Shown here piece by piece: positions 23,641-35,204 of a stretch of DNA of 64,000 bases. The stretch spans positions 8,122,001 through 8,186,000 of the forward strand of contig NC_048538.1 of the NCBI RefSeq assembly GCF_902806685.2, read 5' to 3'. Position 1 is the first letter of the stretch. The number at the start of each line of letters is the position of its first letter. This DNA is from Maniola hyperantus. Its lineage: Eukaryota; Arthropoda; Insecta; Lepidoptera; Nymphalidae. A program made the translations under genes and the position numbers. Below the pieces are notes generated by a model. The model searched no databases and was not told the DNA's origin. It saw nothing but the letters and a program-made list of their open reading frames with translations.

Positions 23641-23722
23641 CTTTGCATTGCTACAACCAGGGTTATGTACTTATATATACCTTGTAAATTTTTTTTATCA
23701 AATAAAGATTAAAGATTAAAGT

Positions 23723-24821
23723 ACAAATAACCATATAAGCTTGATATGAGGTAGTTATTTCGAAATTACAGACAGACACTTCGATTTTATTTATTAGTAT
23801 AGATTATTATTAGGATTATAAACACAATTAAAAAATATGTACAAAAGTATTAATCTATATCTGTAAGAAAAATAGCGAGTATTAAAAATACCTAGTATTG
23901 AGGAGTGATAATCGCACTACAATTTCAGGTATATTCTAAATAATCCAATAAGAGTCGCCAAGAAAAAAAGCGATACGTCCGTTCTCGGAGAGGCCTCGGC
24001 CAGTACTAGTTTCCTAGTTCAATATCCTACTGCATGTTCGCGCAGTTTTGTGGTGGGTTTCAGGCTTATTTTTTGGAAACTAATAATAATTAATTTTAGA
24101 TTTTCTTCTTCTTTGTATATTGCAAATATGTTATATTTTTGTGAGTACTGAATTTTATTTACGTATGATGACCACCAGAATGACACTTTTATATGTCTGT
24201 AATTTTGTGAAATTATAATTTTTGGTTTGGATTTTTATAATGTAAAAAATACTAAATAGAAAACTTTAATCTGCTATAGTAGTAGTTTAGGACCTCTCCT
24301 TTATAAATATATCTTTTTGTGTAAATTCAATAGGTAACTTTTGATGTAGTGAATGTCAAAGATTGCACGAAATCGAAAATTGAATAATAGTCTTTTGATA
24401 TTTTAGGCAATAAGAAACAAACTATCAATAAATTGCAAAATGTTGTCTTACTTGGTAATAAAACAGAAAATTTCCTACAATGTAGTATAAATAAATTTTT
24501 AAGTAAATGCAGGGATTTACAAAATTTAAGGGGTCAAAAATGGGCTAAAACTCCTTGTACACTACATAACCCTATTTTACGCTCTTAACTTTACGATATA
24601 ATATGTTTCTTTTTACAATTAGACCGGGACATATGATGAATTTTGTTTGCAAAATACGCGGTTTGAAACTGTATTCTTTAGGTCACAAAGATGTATAGCT
24701 AGTTGATTAGATGATGCTGCCGGTAAGTTTTGTGGTGCTAAATTTTTATACGACGTCATCATTTTTTGTATGGATTTTTTTAACCCTATTGAAACAGGAA
24801 TCTATCAACTAAAAAGCCTGA
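23723..24821. other. No gene seen
   Basis: AT-rich DNA. No domain-bearing frame and no strong repeat recognised. Confidence 0.35.
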
Positions 24822-25036
24822 TTTCAGCCATTGTTTTATAAAAAAAAAATACTTTCAAAACACACCAAGTTTGGGCGTTTGCTTTTATGGTGTTAAGAGA
24901 TAAGAGAATATACATATTAATGTTACGAATTATTTGGCATATTATGTTTTACAAAAAATCATTAGGTTATACTCGTAAGAGAAACACTAACTTGGTGCGT
25001 TTTGAGAATTATTTAAAAAAAAAAACGTCTGAAATA
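24822..25036. repeat. Foldback repeat with A-rich arms
   Basis: Left arm 'ctttcaaaacacaccaagtt' (about 24853) faces right arm 'aacttggtgcgttttgag' (about 24989). Pairing extends outward through A-runs to tttcag / ctgaaa at the ends. Confidence 0.6.
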
Positions 25037-25401
25037 TATACTGATGTACCTACTTAATATTTTTAAAATCAGCTCATGAACCTTGCCAATTTAAATACCT
25101 TACACGGTAGGTTTAAAAAAATTTAGTTAAAAGAAAATGTAGAAAATTCATACAAATAGTATTAGGTACTAACGTAAACAAATGAGGACATCCCTATTGT
25201 TTTGATTCGAGTAGGTATACGATTATCATCTTGACAGTGAACTTGTTAGCACTAAATATACCTACCTACCTACTCAAGACCTGCTCTAAAAACATCTGAG
25301 GGTCTGAGGTTAAAGGAATATTTAATCTAATTTGATTTACGATCGTAACCGTTTACTAAGTATATTATGATGAACCTAAAATTGATCCTGTTTGGGGATA
25401 T
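25037..25401. other. No gene seen
   Basis: AT-rich DNA. Confidence 0.4.
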
Positions 25402-25852
25402 GTAGGGTTCCGTGCCTACCGCAAAAGAAAAAGGAACCCTTATAGGATCACTTTGTTGTCTGTCTGTCTATTCCTCTGTCTGTCTGTTCGTCTGCCTCTC
25501 TGTCATGTCTGTCAAGAAAACGTATAGGGTACTTCCCGTTGACCTAGAACTACTATGTAGTATCATGAAAGGTAGGTCTTATAGCACAAGTAAAACTCCG
25601 TAAACCGTGAATTTGTGGTTATGAAAAAAAATTATAAAAATGTTTGTGAACTAATAATTAGTATTTTCAACTTTCAAAGTAAGATTAACTATACCAAACT
25701 ATAGTTTAGGTATACCTACTAACTGGGGTATCATAATATGAAAGGGTTTTACCTGTACATTCTAAAAAAGATTTTTATTTATTTTTATGCTTATTAGTTT
25801 TTGATTTAACGCGCAAAATGTCGAACAATTACGGATGTAGTACGGAACCCTC
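25402..25852 (+). repeat. Family C, full-length
   Basis: From gtagggttccgtgcctacc to 'tagtacggaaccctcgg', with all internal blocks present. Confidence 0.85.
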
Positions 25853-25857
25853 GGACC

Positions 25858-25942
25858 AGTGTAGCCAGCGTGGCAGACTATGACCTAAACCCTGCTCATT
25901 CTAAAAGGAGACTCTGTTCAGGTAATGATGATGATGATGATT
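25858..25942 (+). mobile_element. SINE 3' tail ending in (gatgat)n
   Basis: 'gtagccagcgtggcagacta' through 'aggagactctgttcaggt' to a (gat)n run. It is the tail of the SINE seen reversed at 28151-28388, abutting the family C copy. Confidence 0.7.
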
Positions 25943-26258
25943 AAACTACTCTATTGTATGGGTTGCTATTTGTTTACGGTATCACCTTATTATCAGCAAG
26001 TTTGACTGTGACCTTGTCCGATATCGTACATTAGATACACAACTTGATAAGGAAAAGTCATTTTATAAAAAGGATACCCTCTCAATAACAAATGGGTGCA
26101 CCGGTGATATTGAAGCGGTGACTCTTAAGTCTTCTTTTTTATCTAAATATATGATTTTTTTATCTATGCGATATAACAGTCGATTATTATTTATTTTTAT
26201 TATTACTAGATGATGTTCGCGACTTCGTCTGCGGGTTCCGTCCAAGTTGGTAAGGTAA
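25943..26258. other. No gene seen; family B head scrap at about 26206-26240
   Basis: The scrap reads actagatgatgttcgcgact. Confidence 0.45.
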
Positions 26259-26428
26259 CCAATGGGGCCCATTCTCTTGTACACAATCTCTAAACTAAAC
26301 TAAATTAACAGGTCTATATCTAATGCTATCCTTTTCCGCAAGCTACATCATGAAAGGGTTAGCAATAGATTTAGACGTGTCATTATAGTTTAGTTTAGAG
26401 ATTGTGTGCAACGGAATTAGCCACATTG
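26259..26428. mobile_element. MITE M1, copy 1
   Basis: Palindromic: 'tgtacacaatctctaaacta' on the left and 'tagtttagagattgtgtgca' on the right. A similar copy lies at 32184-32353. Its right end is broken by the next element. Confidence 0.75.
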
Positions 26429-26784
26429 TTTCGTAACCAGCTACGAAATAAGATTTATACCTACTTCGTCTTTTCGTAACTGGTTATTGTTACTCAAGAA
26501 AAATGTTTATTAATCAAGAATATTTTACCCGGGTGCGTAACGGAAGAGATTTAAAATTACGTCGTTTCGTAGTGATCATGACCGGTTACAAAAAAATATT
26601 AACCTTATATTCCGTCTTCCGTTATGAACCCGGACAAAATATTCTTGGTTAATACCTAACCAGTTACGAATCGACGTAATTATAATTTTATTCCGTTACG
26701 AACCCGAATAAAATATTCTTAATTAATAACCAGTTACGAAAAGACCAAGTATAGGTAAATCTTATTTCGTAGCTGGTTACGAAA
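26429..26784. mobile_element. Foldback element M3 with 5-bp target duplication
   Basis: The left end tttcgtaaccagctacgaaa at 26429 and its inverse at the right end form long TIRs. Pairing continues through 'taagattta' and 'cgtaactggttatt'. The flanks carry cattg at 26424-26428 and 26785-26789. There is no transposase, so it is non-autonomous. Confidence 0.75.
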
Positions 26785-26789
26785 CATTG

Positions 26790-27164
26790 ATCATGAACGT
26801 GGACGGAACCAACCACTCAGACTCAGACTCAAAACTCGACAGATTTTTTAATATATTTTTTTATTCAGGTAGGTACGAATTAGCCCTTGACTGCAATCTC
26901 ACCTGGTGCCCAGCGCCCGCGCTAACCCGCACCCTCAGGCGCTGAGTGGGTGTGCGGAGCGTCCCTACTTCCACAAATTTACTAATCTCATACGACATTC
27001 CCCGATTGCCATGTCGACCTGTTGCAATCCATACCTATAATTGGAACTTTAATATGTAGTTCAAATCATAAAATTTGTACGTATAATTCTGTTAGTGGTT
27101 CTAATAGAATAAAAAAAATAAAACGGAGTTTTTCAAGGAAATGTAACACTGAGAACGGTGGAAT
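26790..27164. other. SINE S scrap (about 26879-26912, minus) and GC-rich patch (26900-27020)
   Basis: 'ttagcccttgactgcaatct' is the reversed 3' end of family S. The following GC-rich patch shares 'ccccgattg' with the island at about 54980. Confidence 0.5.
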
Positions 27165-27345
27165 CTCTATAATATAAAAATGAATCACTAAATGTGTTGC
27201 TCATCGCAAATCTCGAGAACCGCTGAACCGACTTCGCTGTTTCTTTTTTTATAATATTCCTTGAAGTACGAGGATGGTTTTTCCGGAGAGCAAAATTTAA
27301 ACTGTTAGGCGGATCGAAGTTCGCCAGGGCAGCTAGTTACATATA
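27165..27345 (-). repeat. Interspersed repeat related to family E
   Basis: 'tctctataatataaaaatga' to 'gttcgccagggcagctagt'. The layout matches family E (tata start, ctagt end) with a different body ('gctgaaccgacttcgctg'). Confidence 0.55.
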
Positions 27346-27489
27346 TATTATTATGTAAAAATACAAAAAAAGCTTCGAGCGTACCATACCATACCGTCCA
27401 TGAAAAGTACCGTGTAAAGTGATGTGCCCATTCGGGAACATGTGTGCAAGTATTTACAAAATTATGGAAGCTACGCAGATTATCAATAA
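27346..27489. other. No gene seen
   Basis: AT-rich DNA. Confidence 0.4.
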
Positions 27490-27720
27490 AATTTATCGGA
27501 CATGTTTACTAAATCTGTGTCTGTCATTTTGTCTGTCTGCTTGCCTGCCAGAATGTCTGTTACCTTTTCACGGCCCATCTGTTTAACGAATTTTGTCGAA
27601 GTAAATAGATATTTTTCAGCTTTCATCCCGGAGAAGCACTATAACTTCTTTTTATCCCGGAAAATCAAAAAAAATCACAGAATTTTAAAAACATAAATCC
27701 AGACAACTTCACGAGACCAT
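27490..27720 (-). repeat. Family B, diverged, minus
   Basis: Contains gtctgtctgcttgcctgcc and 'tttttatcccggaaaatca', and ends near 'cagacaacttcacga'. Confidence 0.65.
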
Positions 27721-28150
27721 TGTAGTATGAGGTGCGCTCGAAGTTCGGTAGGTAATCCCCTTGAGTAAAATAAACTGCTTATGATTTTTCAGGTTTTTAG
27801 TCACATAGCACAGAGTAGGCGTACAGCCGCGTAAGCGTTGTAGAATGTAGGCTTGCAGAGCCTAAGGTTTCGAGCCAAAAGTAATTATTTCATGATTGCT
27901 CTATTTATTTTTAGGTTGAATAGAGCTGATTTTATTGGTACCTCTGATACAGAGAGTTGTCAATAATTACTAAAGCAGCAACATTCCAGCAAAATATAGA
28001 CTCAGGTTGAAACAGTTTTACGGGGAAAAATTTATAGTCGATGCTGTCGTAGTCTGAGCAAATGAGGGTCCACTGTTAGACATAGATGTCACATGTAAAG
28101 ATTTCCACAATATCAGAGTGAACTAACTGTACAATACTCAAATAAAAAGT
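27721..28150. other. No gene seen
   Basis: Mixed-composition DNA with no gene or clear repeat. Confidence 0.35.
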
Positions 28151-28388
28151 CGTCATCATCATCATCATCAATCCATCGCCGGCTCACTACCGAGAACGGG
28201 TCATCTCTCAGAATGAGAAGGTACACACCACACATGCAGGTTTTCTCGCGATGTTTTCCTTCACCGCTAAAGCTAAGTGAAATGCTTAAAACGCACATAG
28301 CGTAGGTAGTGGTGCGTGCCGGGGACCGAACCACTGACCTTTCGAATAGGGGGCGGACGTCTTAACTACTAAGTAGGCTATCACTGCT
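28151..28388 (-). mobile_element. tRNA-headed SINE, near full-length, minus orientation
   Basis: Read on the minus strand, the head has a strong pol III B-box-like word ggttcggtcccc (28332-28321). An A-box-like tagcctacttagtagttaag lies upstream. The tail is a (gat)n run at 28152-28170. The body holds 'gtgaaggaaaacatcgcgag'. Partial relatives lie at 25858, 39940 and 53340. Confidence 0.7.
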
Positions 28389-29204
28389 TTTCAAAACAAA
28401 AGTACCGGACAATAAATTCCGAAACAACGTTTATGATCCAGTACATGCATCAACTCGATGGCCATTGCTATGCCAAAATGTACTTATAGGGGCAGTAGAG
28501 GCAGTGTCAAAGTGCAGGCGGGTGGGATAGCGGGCGGCGGGTGGAGTACGCACCGGCTTCCTGCTGCAGTATTGATCGCGGCCGTGACTCACGCCGCCCT
28601 TGCCCGACATTCAACTCCCCGTCCCACTCGCCAGTGCCACCCGCCCGGCGCCCGGTGCGTTATCACTACACAGTACACATCTCGCCGTCGCGTCTAGGAG
28701 TTTTGAGTACGGTTCCACTGATGGCGGATCATGATTTATTTTCTTACACAAAAAGGAGTCCACTGTTTTCAGGGTTCATGTAATGTACGTATGTGAGTTT
28801 CTTTATTCCACCATCCATAACTTCTAAACGCCTGAACAGATTTGGATGTAAGTATGAGGTATCGCTAAAATCCCTATAATATAATCTTGAGTGACATTGG
28901 CTAAATTCCATCAAAATTAGTTAAACAAGTGGGTCGTAAAAAGGTAACAGCAGACCGGCACACTTTGGCATTTATTACCCAAAGAAAAACTAAATTCCAC
29001 AGTCAGAGGAAAAAATCATGCGGAAAAGTAACTGAAGCGCGGTGAGGTCAAGAGTATGAATAATCCCGCGCGAACTACGCACCAACACTAACTTAATCAA
29101 ACATAAATTAGATGACAGTTCATTATTCTTATTGTTAGCGGCAGAGTGATCTATCAGCGGTAAAGAGTTTGCGTTTGTGTCTACTGTAATATATGACTAA
29201 GAAC
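28389..29204. other. GC-rich island at about 28480-28700, otherwise unassigned
   Basis: The island has a consensus AP-1 word tgactca at 28585-28591 and two overlapping plus-strand open frames with GC-driven composition. No domain or splice structure supports a gene. Confidence 0.35.
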
Positions 29205-29330
29205 CCGCGAGAGCTAGAGATTAGTAATTTTATAAAAGCTGAAAGTTTTTCTGCGTATTGTCCCCAACACAGGGAGGAATGATCAGTGACTATGGGAGAT
29301 AAGAGGTAATTACAAAAAAAATAAAAACCG
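29205..29330 (-). repeat. Family R repeat, interrupted by P1
   Basis: Contains 'tttataaaagctgaaagttt' and 'gcgtattgtccccaacacag', reversed relative to copies at 42765 and 56600. Its left-over end runs into the P1 terminus at 29312, which marks P1 as the later insertion. Confidence 0.7.
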
Positions 29331-29890
29331 ACTTCGTTACACAAACACTAAAAATTGAAAAATAATTTAATTTATTACCGAATATATTATGTATACAAGA
29401 GTTAATATAGTTCCATAATAATACTTTTTGGTGCCGGTGCCAATTAGCTTTAGCTGCGCGAATCGTCTAGACTTCATATTTTTATGGGACTCCACAATGG
29501 CACCTCATTGGCACCGACCCCAAAAAATATTATTATGGAACTATATTAACTCTTGTATACATAATATATTCGGTAATAAATTAAATTATTTTTCAATTGT
29601 TAGTGTTTGTGTAACGAAGTCGGTTTTTATTTTTTTTGTAAAAAATTTTTATTTCACAATTTTTAGTGGCCCCATGGAATTATGCTATGACTGGTTAAAA
29701 ATCTATTGTTTACTAAGCTATTACACTGATCGCGAGCAATTTACTCTTGTCCGTTGAGGAGTTCCAGTATCTATCTTCGAAGATGTTCATCAGATCTTCA
29801 CCAAATTGAAATGGGACCAACTTTGAAGTATACCCTTTCAAACAAAAAAGAATTTTCAAAATCGGTCCAGGCGTTTTCGAGTAATCGGGG

Positions 29891-29923
<33 letters not shown>

Positions 29924-29973
29924 GATCCCGACGAATTGAGAACCTCCTCCTTTTTTTGAAGTCGGTTAAAAAA
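29312..29973 (-). mobile_element. 662-bp repeat element P1, copy 1
   Basis: Both ends carry an inverted accgacttc word ('aaaaaccgacttcgttac' left, 'gaagtcggttaaaaaa' right). The left half (29312-29640) is a palindrome with arms of about 130 bp around a 60-bp centre. The right half includes an A-run (about 29896-29922). The copy at 55631-56292 is the same length and nearly identical, in opposite orientation. A shared short open frame is a consequence of that identity and shows no known domain. Confidence 0.8.
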
Positions 29974-30007
29974 GGTGAACAATTTCTTACGTCAAAGTAT
30001 AAAGCGT

Positions 30008-30218
30008 AATCCATACTAATATTATAATTCGAAAGTGTGTCTGTCTGTCTGCTAGCTTTTCATGGCCCAACCGTTCAACCGATTTTGACGAAATTTGGTA
30101 CAGAGATAGCTTGCATCTCGGGGAAGGACATAGGCTACTTTTCATTCCGGAATAATCAGTTCCCATGGGATATTCAAACCTAAATCCACGCGGACGAAGT
30201 CAAGGGCATCATCTAGTT
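30008..30218 (-). repeat. Family B, full, minus
   Basis: 'actaatattataattcgaaa', gtctgtctgtctgctagct, 'cgattttgacgaaatttgg', ending 'ggacgaagtcaagggcatca'. Confidence 0.85.
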
Positions 30219-30751
30219 TTTTATATTATCTTCGGAATAGTATTAGAACTTTCCAGGCGTTTTCAGGTGAGTAGGTTCATAAGTGAGTAGGAAATTTTCA
30301 AACTCTACTGTAAACATGAATGTACCTATATCTTATAGACATTTCCGATTTACCCTCCTGACCAAAGCACCCTACTAACTTTAATTTCGTTATAACATTA
30401 AGGGAAGGAAGGCAAGAGGGTCCCGCCCGGCTCAAGACTAGGTACATATGCGTATCGATATGCAACATTATTTTTACGATATTTTTGACTGCCTGTTGAC
30501 GTTGATTCAAATAAAAATATAATCGCAGTGAATGTTTGCGCTTTTAAATTTTCTGCCTTTTATTAAGCTTATTTATTATGGTCATTTATCAATCTCAATT
30601 CAATTTATTCAAAACTCTGTCTGGGGTTTTTATGTATTATTATATACATACATACGTACTACTACATATTATTTTTAAAAGGTTAAGAAAAGCCTTAAAA
30701 CTTGAAAGCAATATCTTTCAGTCAGCATTAGCACAGTTCACGACGTCGACA
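30219..30751. other. No gene seen
   Basis: AT-rich DNA. Confidence 0.35.
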
Positions 30752-30930
30752 AAACGTCGAGGCTGCAACGTCACTGGCAGGCGTCAAATTTTAGTAGGTA
30801 CATTTGACGCAGGTAGCCCTAAAGTAACCCTATATTTCTTTGATTTTACGTCACCATAGCCAAATTTCGATATTTTATCAGATCGATTCAGAATCAAACG
30901 AGATTTCCCTCACTCTAGTTCACTCTGGCA
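30752..30930 (+). repeat. Repeat Q, copy 1
   Basis: 'acgtcgaggctgcaacgtca' through 'ttttacgtcaccatagcc' to 'ttcactctggcagt'. An inner ggcgtcaaat / catttgacgc pair forms a small palindrome. The second copy is at 35942-36115. Confidence 0.7.
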
Positions 30931-31968
30931 GTAGGAAGGTGTAAAAAGCGTAGGTATAGATCCTTAACAAAATGCAAAACTCATAAAAGTAAACAAATGC
31001 AGAATTTATTGCATATCATTAATGACATCATTATTCGCTGACGGTGCCGTAAGTCAAGTGACGTTATTAAAGACGCATCAAGAGACGAAGCGGTGCGGGC
31101 ACACTTTCCCGTTGCGCGAGGGTATGGCCGCCCGATCGATGCCGCCCCACGTTCACGGTCAACGCCCTCCGCCCGCCCTACGCTTCCGCGTCACCCTGCC
31201 GCCCTCGCCTCTCCGGTACCCCCCCAGTGCCTCACTCTCTAAATATACCTCCTACTACCCTTCAGACTGCTATTATGAAACACAATTAGCCTGACTATTT
31301 CGAGACTGTAGTCGCCCGACGTTGGTATGAAGATGCTGATGCAAATGCTTAAGCTTCCAATCTGTAGTAGAGCACCATACTAAAGTTATTTTTAGGAGAT
31401 TATCTATTTTTAAGTGACTTCATTAAAATAAATAGTGTATACTATTAGATACGCAAGTGTTATGCACGTATAACGTACGAGTACGATTAGAATCAATAAA
31501 TATACTTACACTTGTTTAATTATTAAATATTTCTCTGTGCATAAAATTTGTTACTGAGGGAGATGGGGAAACATCTCACAGTGCCCACTTCATGCCGAGA
31601 TAGATAGACCGAGAAAATGTAATTGGTATGTGTTTCAGGATAAATGTTCATCATTTAAAATAATGTTTTCTAATATAGTAGGGTTCAGATTGCATTTTAA
31701 ACCGAAACTCATTTTAGTCAATATGTAGAGATGTAATGTAATTTATTCTTAATTAAAATAAGGGTGTTAATAATGTTAAAATGATAAAAGATTCCGAACA
31801 CCACGATACCTACATCCTTAAAAATACATAATTAAAAATACCTACTTAATCAAAGTTTCTTGATATCGAATGGATACCATTTTTTTTAACGTCATCTTAT
31901 TATTCGTTTTTCAAATCGTTGTTGCAAGAGAAAAAGTTTTACTCCTTGGAAGAAATTTTCCAATATCA
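30931..31968. other. GC-rich island at about 31070-31250, otherwise AT-rich
   Basis: A 90-codon frame (31022-31294) crosses the island without a known domain. No gene is called. Confidence 0.3.
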
Positions 31969-32127
31969 GTCCCGCAAATTGCTAAAGCGCGTAGACGCCA
32001 TTTTAGTGACGTCAGCACTAGACTGAAGTTTCGAGCTGATGGTATATTTTTATTTCGGCTGACGCTCGGCTGACGTCACACCGATGTTAATGAGTCATGG
32101 TTCAAGCGCAATAGCAATTTACGGGAC
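31969..32127. mobile_element. MITE M4, copy 1
   Basis: TIR words gtcccgcaaattgct and agcaatttacgggac at the ends, with 'gtgacgtcagcactagactg' and 'ttcggctgacg' inside. Copy 2 is at 52594-52775, inverted. Confidence 0.75.
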
Positions 32128-32183
32128 TTATACGACAAAACACGATTCTGTAATTTTTTTCATCGTAGTATTTTTTATAACAA

Positions 32184-32353
32184 TATTGGGGCCAATTCTC
32201 TTGTACACAATCTCTAAACTAAACTAAATTAACAAGTCTAAATCTAGTGCTATCCTTTTCCGCAAACAACACTATGAAAGGGATAGCAATATATTTAGAC
32301 ATGCCATTTTAGTTTAGTTTTGAGATTGTGTACAACGGAATTAGCCACAATGG
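32184..32353. mobile_element. MITE M1, copy 2
   Basis: Same palindromic structure as 26259-26428: 'tgtacacaatctctaaacta' faces 'tagttttgagattgtgtaca'. Confidence 0.8.
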
Positions 32354-32644
32354 CACCGATTCTAAGCACAACCTAATTTTAGAGTATTCGCACCCTCTTC
32401 TTACTATTGTAATATGAAAAGGACAGAAGCAGTTTGACATTTCTAAATTTAATTTTTAGATGGTAAAACCCGTGATTTTAGCACGCACTCGCGAACCTAC
32501 TGTTTAAATTTGTATTGTGCACTAAAATTTAGAGTCTTTAAATGTGAAAGTCATGTTCCGTTCCTTTTTTAGCATTAGTAAAAAGAAAAGGATGCAGATA
32601 CTCTAAATTTAGTTTAGAGAGAGACTAGAGAATCGGGGCCATTG
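32347..32644. mobile_element. MITE M2 abutting M1
   Basis: Ends atggcaccgattct and agaatcggggccat are inverted. Inner arms share 'ttagagtat' and 'ctctaaatttag'. The left end overlaps the M1 terminus by a few bases. Confidence 0.6.
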
Positions 32645-33317
32645 TTTAGATAAATTATGACTACTACTTATTATTATTTAGCTGTTGACATTTTGATTAT
32701 TGGTTTTTAAAATTTAATTATATTTTTTTATATTATTCTCATAGATTTCTCAATCAGCTGTCAGTAGGTACTTACATAACCTGTTAGTACTGTCTTTTGA
32801 CAAAAGGTAGAGAAATATGTATGTAGACTGCATTCCAGGGACGGAGTTAGGAGAAGATGAAGTACTTTTTGTCTTGGAAAATCAAAGTGTTGATCCAGGA
32901 TTTTTAAAAAACCTTAAGGATGAAGTCACGGGCATCATAAAGTATTCAAATAAGAGTCAAACAATGTTTGTATGGGACGCGCTCCGGAAAGACGTAATTA
33001 GATTTATCATTTCATATATTATTGTAAGTACATAATATTATGCAATTAAAGAAATCTGAATATGTCTACACTGGTGCGCTTTCAAATTACGTAGAGTCTG
33101 AGGTACGCATCATGTAAGCTGCCGAATAGCGCATGCGTCTACGGATAGTAGGTATTAATTTAGGGAGAGGATGCAAAGGAGGGAGAGATTGCGTGCGTAC
33201 AGGGTTTATGCATGCGTTATTGCTAGCAAACATGAGGCATGCGCACAAGCATACGTCTGGGTAGTAAGCGCAGTTGAAAGGGCACCACTATAGTTCCTTA
33301 TCTGAATCTACGAAAAA
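32645..33317. other. Family B piece (about 32855-32945, minus) in unassigned DNA
   Basis: 'ttggaaaatcaaagtgttga' to 'gtcacgggcatcat' is a diverged family B segment. It explains the 72-codon open frame at 32817-33035, which is therefore not a gene. Confidence 0.55.
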
Positions 33318-33652
33318 AAAGGCCAGCCAAGTGCGAGTCAGTCTCGCGCAATGAGGGTTCCGTAATACAGTCGTGTTTTTGAAAAAATCTGTTTTAGAAT
33401 GCACAGGTGAAGACCTTTCATAATATGATACCCCACTTGATATAGTTATCTTACTTTTTTGTGTGATGTAAGCCTAAATTCACGGTTTTCAGATTTTTCC
33501 CCAAATGTCAGCTATAAGATCTACCTACCTGCCAAATTTCATGATTTTAGGTCAACGGGAAGTACCCTGTAGGTTTCTTGACAGACAGACAGACAACAAA
33601 GTGATCCTATAAGGGTTCCGTTTTTCCTTTTGAGGTACGGAACCCTAAAAAC
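33318..33652 (-). repeat. Family C, minus, internally shortened
   Basis: 'aaggccagccaagtgcgagt' to 'gaggtacggaaccctaaaa'. Lacks part of the 3' body. Confidence 0.8.
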
Positions 33653-34078
33653 CGGTCAAGTGCTAGTCTGGCTCGCGCAACGAGGGTTCCGTGTTACAGT
33701 CGTATTTTTTCGACATTTTGCACGATAATTCAAAAACCATGATGCGTAAAAATAAATAAAAATCTGTTTTGAAATGCACAGGTGAAGACCTTTCATATGA
33801 TACCCCACTTGATATAGTTATCTTACTTCGAAAATTGAAAATACTAATGATTAGGTCATGACCAGATTTAAATTTTTTTGTTTGATGTAACTACAAATTC
33901 ACGGTTTTCAGATTTTTACCCTAATGTCTGCTATAAGACCTACATACCTGCCAAATTTCATGATTCTAGGTCAACGGGAAGTACCCTGTAGGTTTCTTGA
34001 TAGACCGACAGACAACAATGTGATCCTATAAGGGTTCCGTTTTTCCTTTTGAGGTACGGAACCCTAAAAACCGGCAAA
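33650..34078 (-). repeat. Family C, minus, head-to-tail with the preceding copy
   Basis: 'accggtcaagtgctagtctg' to 'gaggtacggaaccctaaaa'. It joins the preceding copy without spacer. Confidence 0.85.
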
Positions 34079-34404
34079 GTACGAACATTAAGCAATTAAG
34101 TAGATGTTACTATGGCCTAAGGTTGATGAATTTGTGGGTATTCTAAAATTCATTAAGGTTTCGTTTTTGGTTTCAGGTTTAAGTTCATAGTTATGACAAA
34201 GGCTTATTAACAGTAAACGATCTATTGTTACTAGTTCATGGGACCTTTCTATTTATGAACTGCGATGAATTGTTTATCGAGCAACTAGAAACCTCGATAA
34301 AGTTGACATTGGATGTCCGGTGCTTACTCTAGTGACTGAAAATTCAAGGAATAATGTTTAGGTGTTGGTAGACGACGTTACTAGAAAGCTATGTTTATCT
34401 ATAC
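34079..34404. other. No gene seen
   Basis: AT-rich DNA. Confidence 0.4.
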
Positions 34405-34640
34405 TTCTATAATAATATTATATAGAGGTAATGTTTGTATGTTTGTTTTTAGGGGGTAATCTCTGAAACTACTGAACCGATTTTGAAAATTCTCCTACTA
34501 AATAGCAATCGCTAAGATTCTTGCTGGTTCTTCTCTGCAGGCAAACCACTGGTTTGGAATACGGATACAGCTACCAGTGGATCCGTTTGCCAATTCAAAA
34601 GTACTTACTTTTTAAAGTTTATTTTAATAAAAAAAATTAA
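34405..34640 (+). repeat. Family E start joined to family F piece
   Basis: 'gtaatctctgaaactactga' (E-type) leads into 'cttgctggttcttctctgca' and 'ccaattcaaaagtacttact' (F-type), also seen at 60327-60440. Confidence 0.55.
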
Positions 34641-35204
34641 AATTTCTATATCTACTAATAATTATTATTATCGAAAGAGGAGATTAGTCTTCTGGCTACC
34701 TACATAACTTACTTACTTCACACAGAAAATAACCAGACGTTTGGTGGGCTGTCCCAAGACTAGTAAAGGGCAAACTTGTCACGGAGACGACAACGTGCCC
34801 TCTTGTGTTGATTTTATTATCACAGGAACATTTCTATCTCTGGTATAAACCCAGAGAAGAACTCTCATTATGTTCATAATACTTATATTAAAAGTGTCAA
34901 GAATAAATGTTTTTTACAACTCTAACTCACTTCATAGGAGTACATGCCCGGTCTTATGTGTATTAGTTTTTACTAATAAACTTTGTTTATTATATTCGCA
35001 CATGGAGGGTGCCAACTATCTGATCTATTCTGCTGGATCATAGGTTTTAGATAACATAATATTCATAGACAATTTATTCATACGTATTACTTACTTTCTC
35101 GGCTTCGTGGATGGACCGTGAAAAGGTAACAGACAAACAGACATACTTTTGTATTTATGATATTAGTAAGGAATTTAAAATACCTAGTACAATGACTATA
35201 AATT
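34641..35204. other. No gene seen; family B-like tail near 35085-35165
   Basis: 'gacaaacagacatacttttg' and 'tatttatgatattagta' close a diverged family B tail. Confidence 0.4.

Larger units (their letters stand above)
22115..23722 (+). mobile_element. 5'-truncated non-LTR retrotransposon (LINE) 3' half
   Basis: It holds the C-terminal half of a reverse-transcriptase reading frame (to 23079) and a 640-bp 3' UTR. It ends in aataaagattaaagattaaa, a short tandem tail typical of LINEs that lack long poly(A). Upstream it joins a family E scrap (22057-22112). The 3' UTR carries two copies of a 44-bp stem-loop. Confidence 0.8.

Noticed and set aside
28151..28388. tRNA gene
   Set aside because: The pol III box words belong to a SINE head; the sequence does not give a complete tRNA cloverleaf and continues into a SINE body with a (gat)n tail.
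29713..29982. 89-codon frame sharing over 45 residues with a frame at 55550-55894
   Set aside because: The match comes from two nearly identical copies of the non-coding element P1; the frame has no ATG context of note, no domain, and runs through a homopolymer.
31870..32073. 67-codon frame
   Set aside because: Its second half is the MITE M4 arm; no domain.
32817..33035. 72-codon frame
   Set aside because: Its middle is a diverged family B repeat in minus orientation, so the reading frame is accidental.
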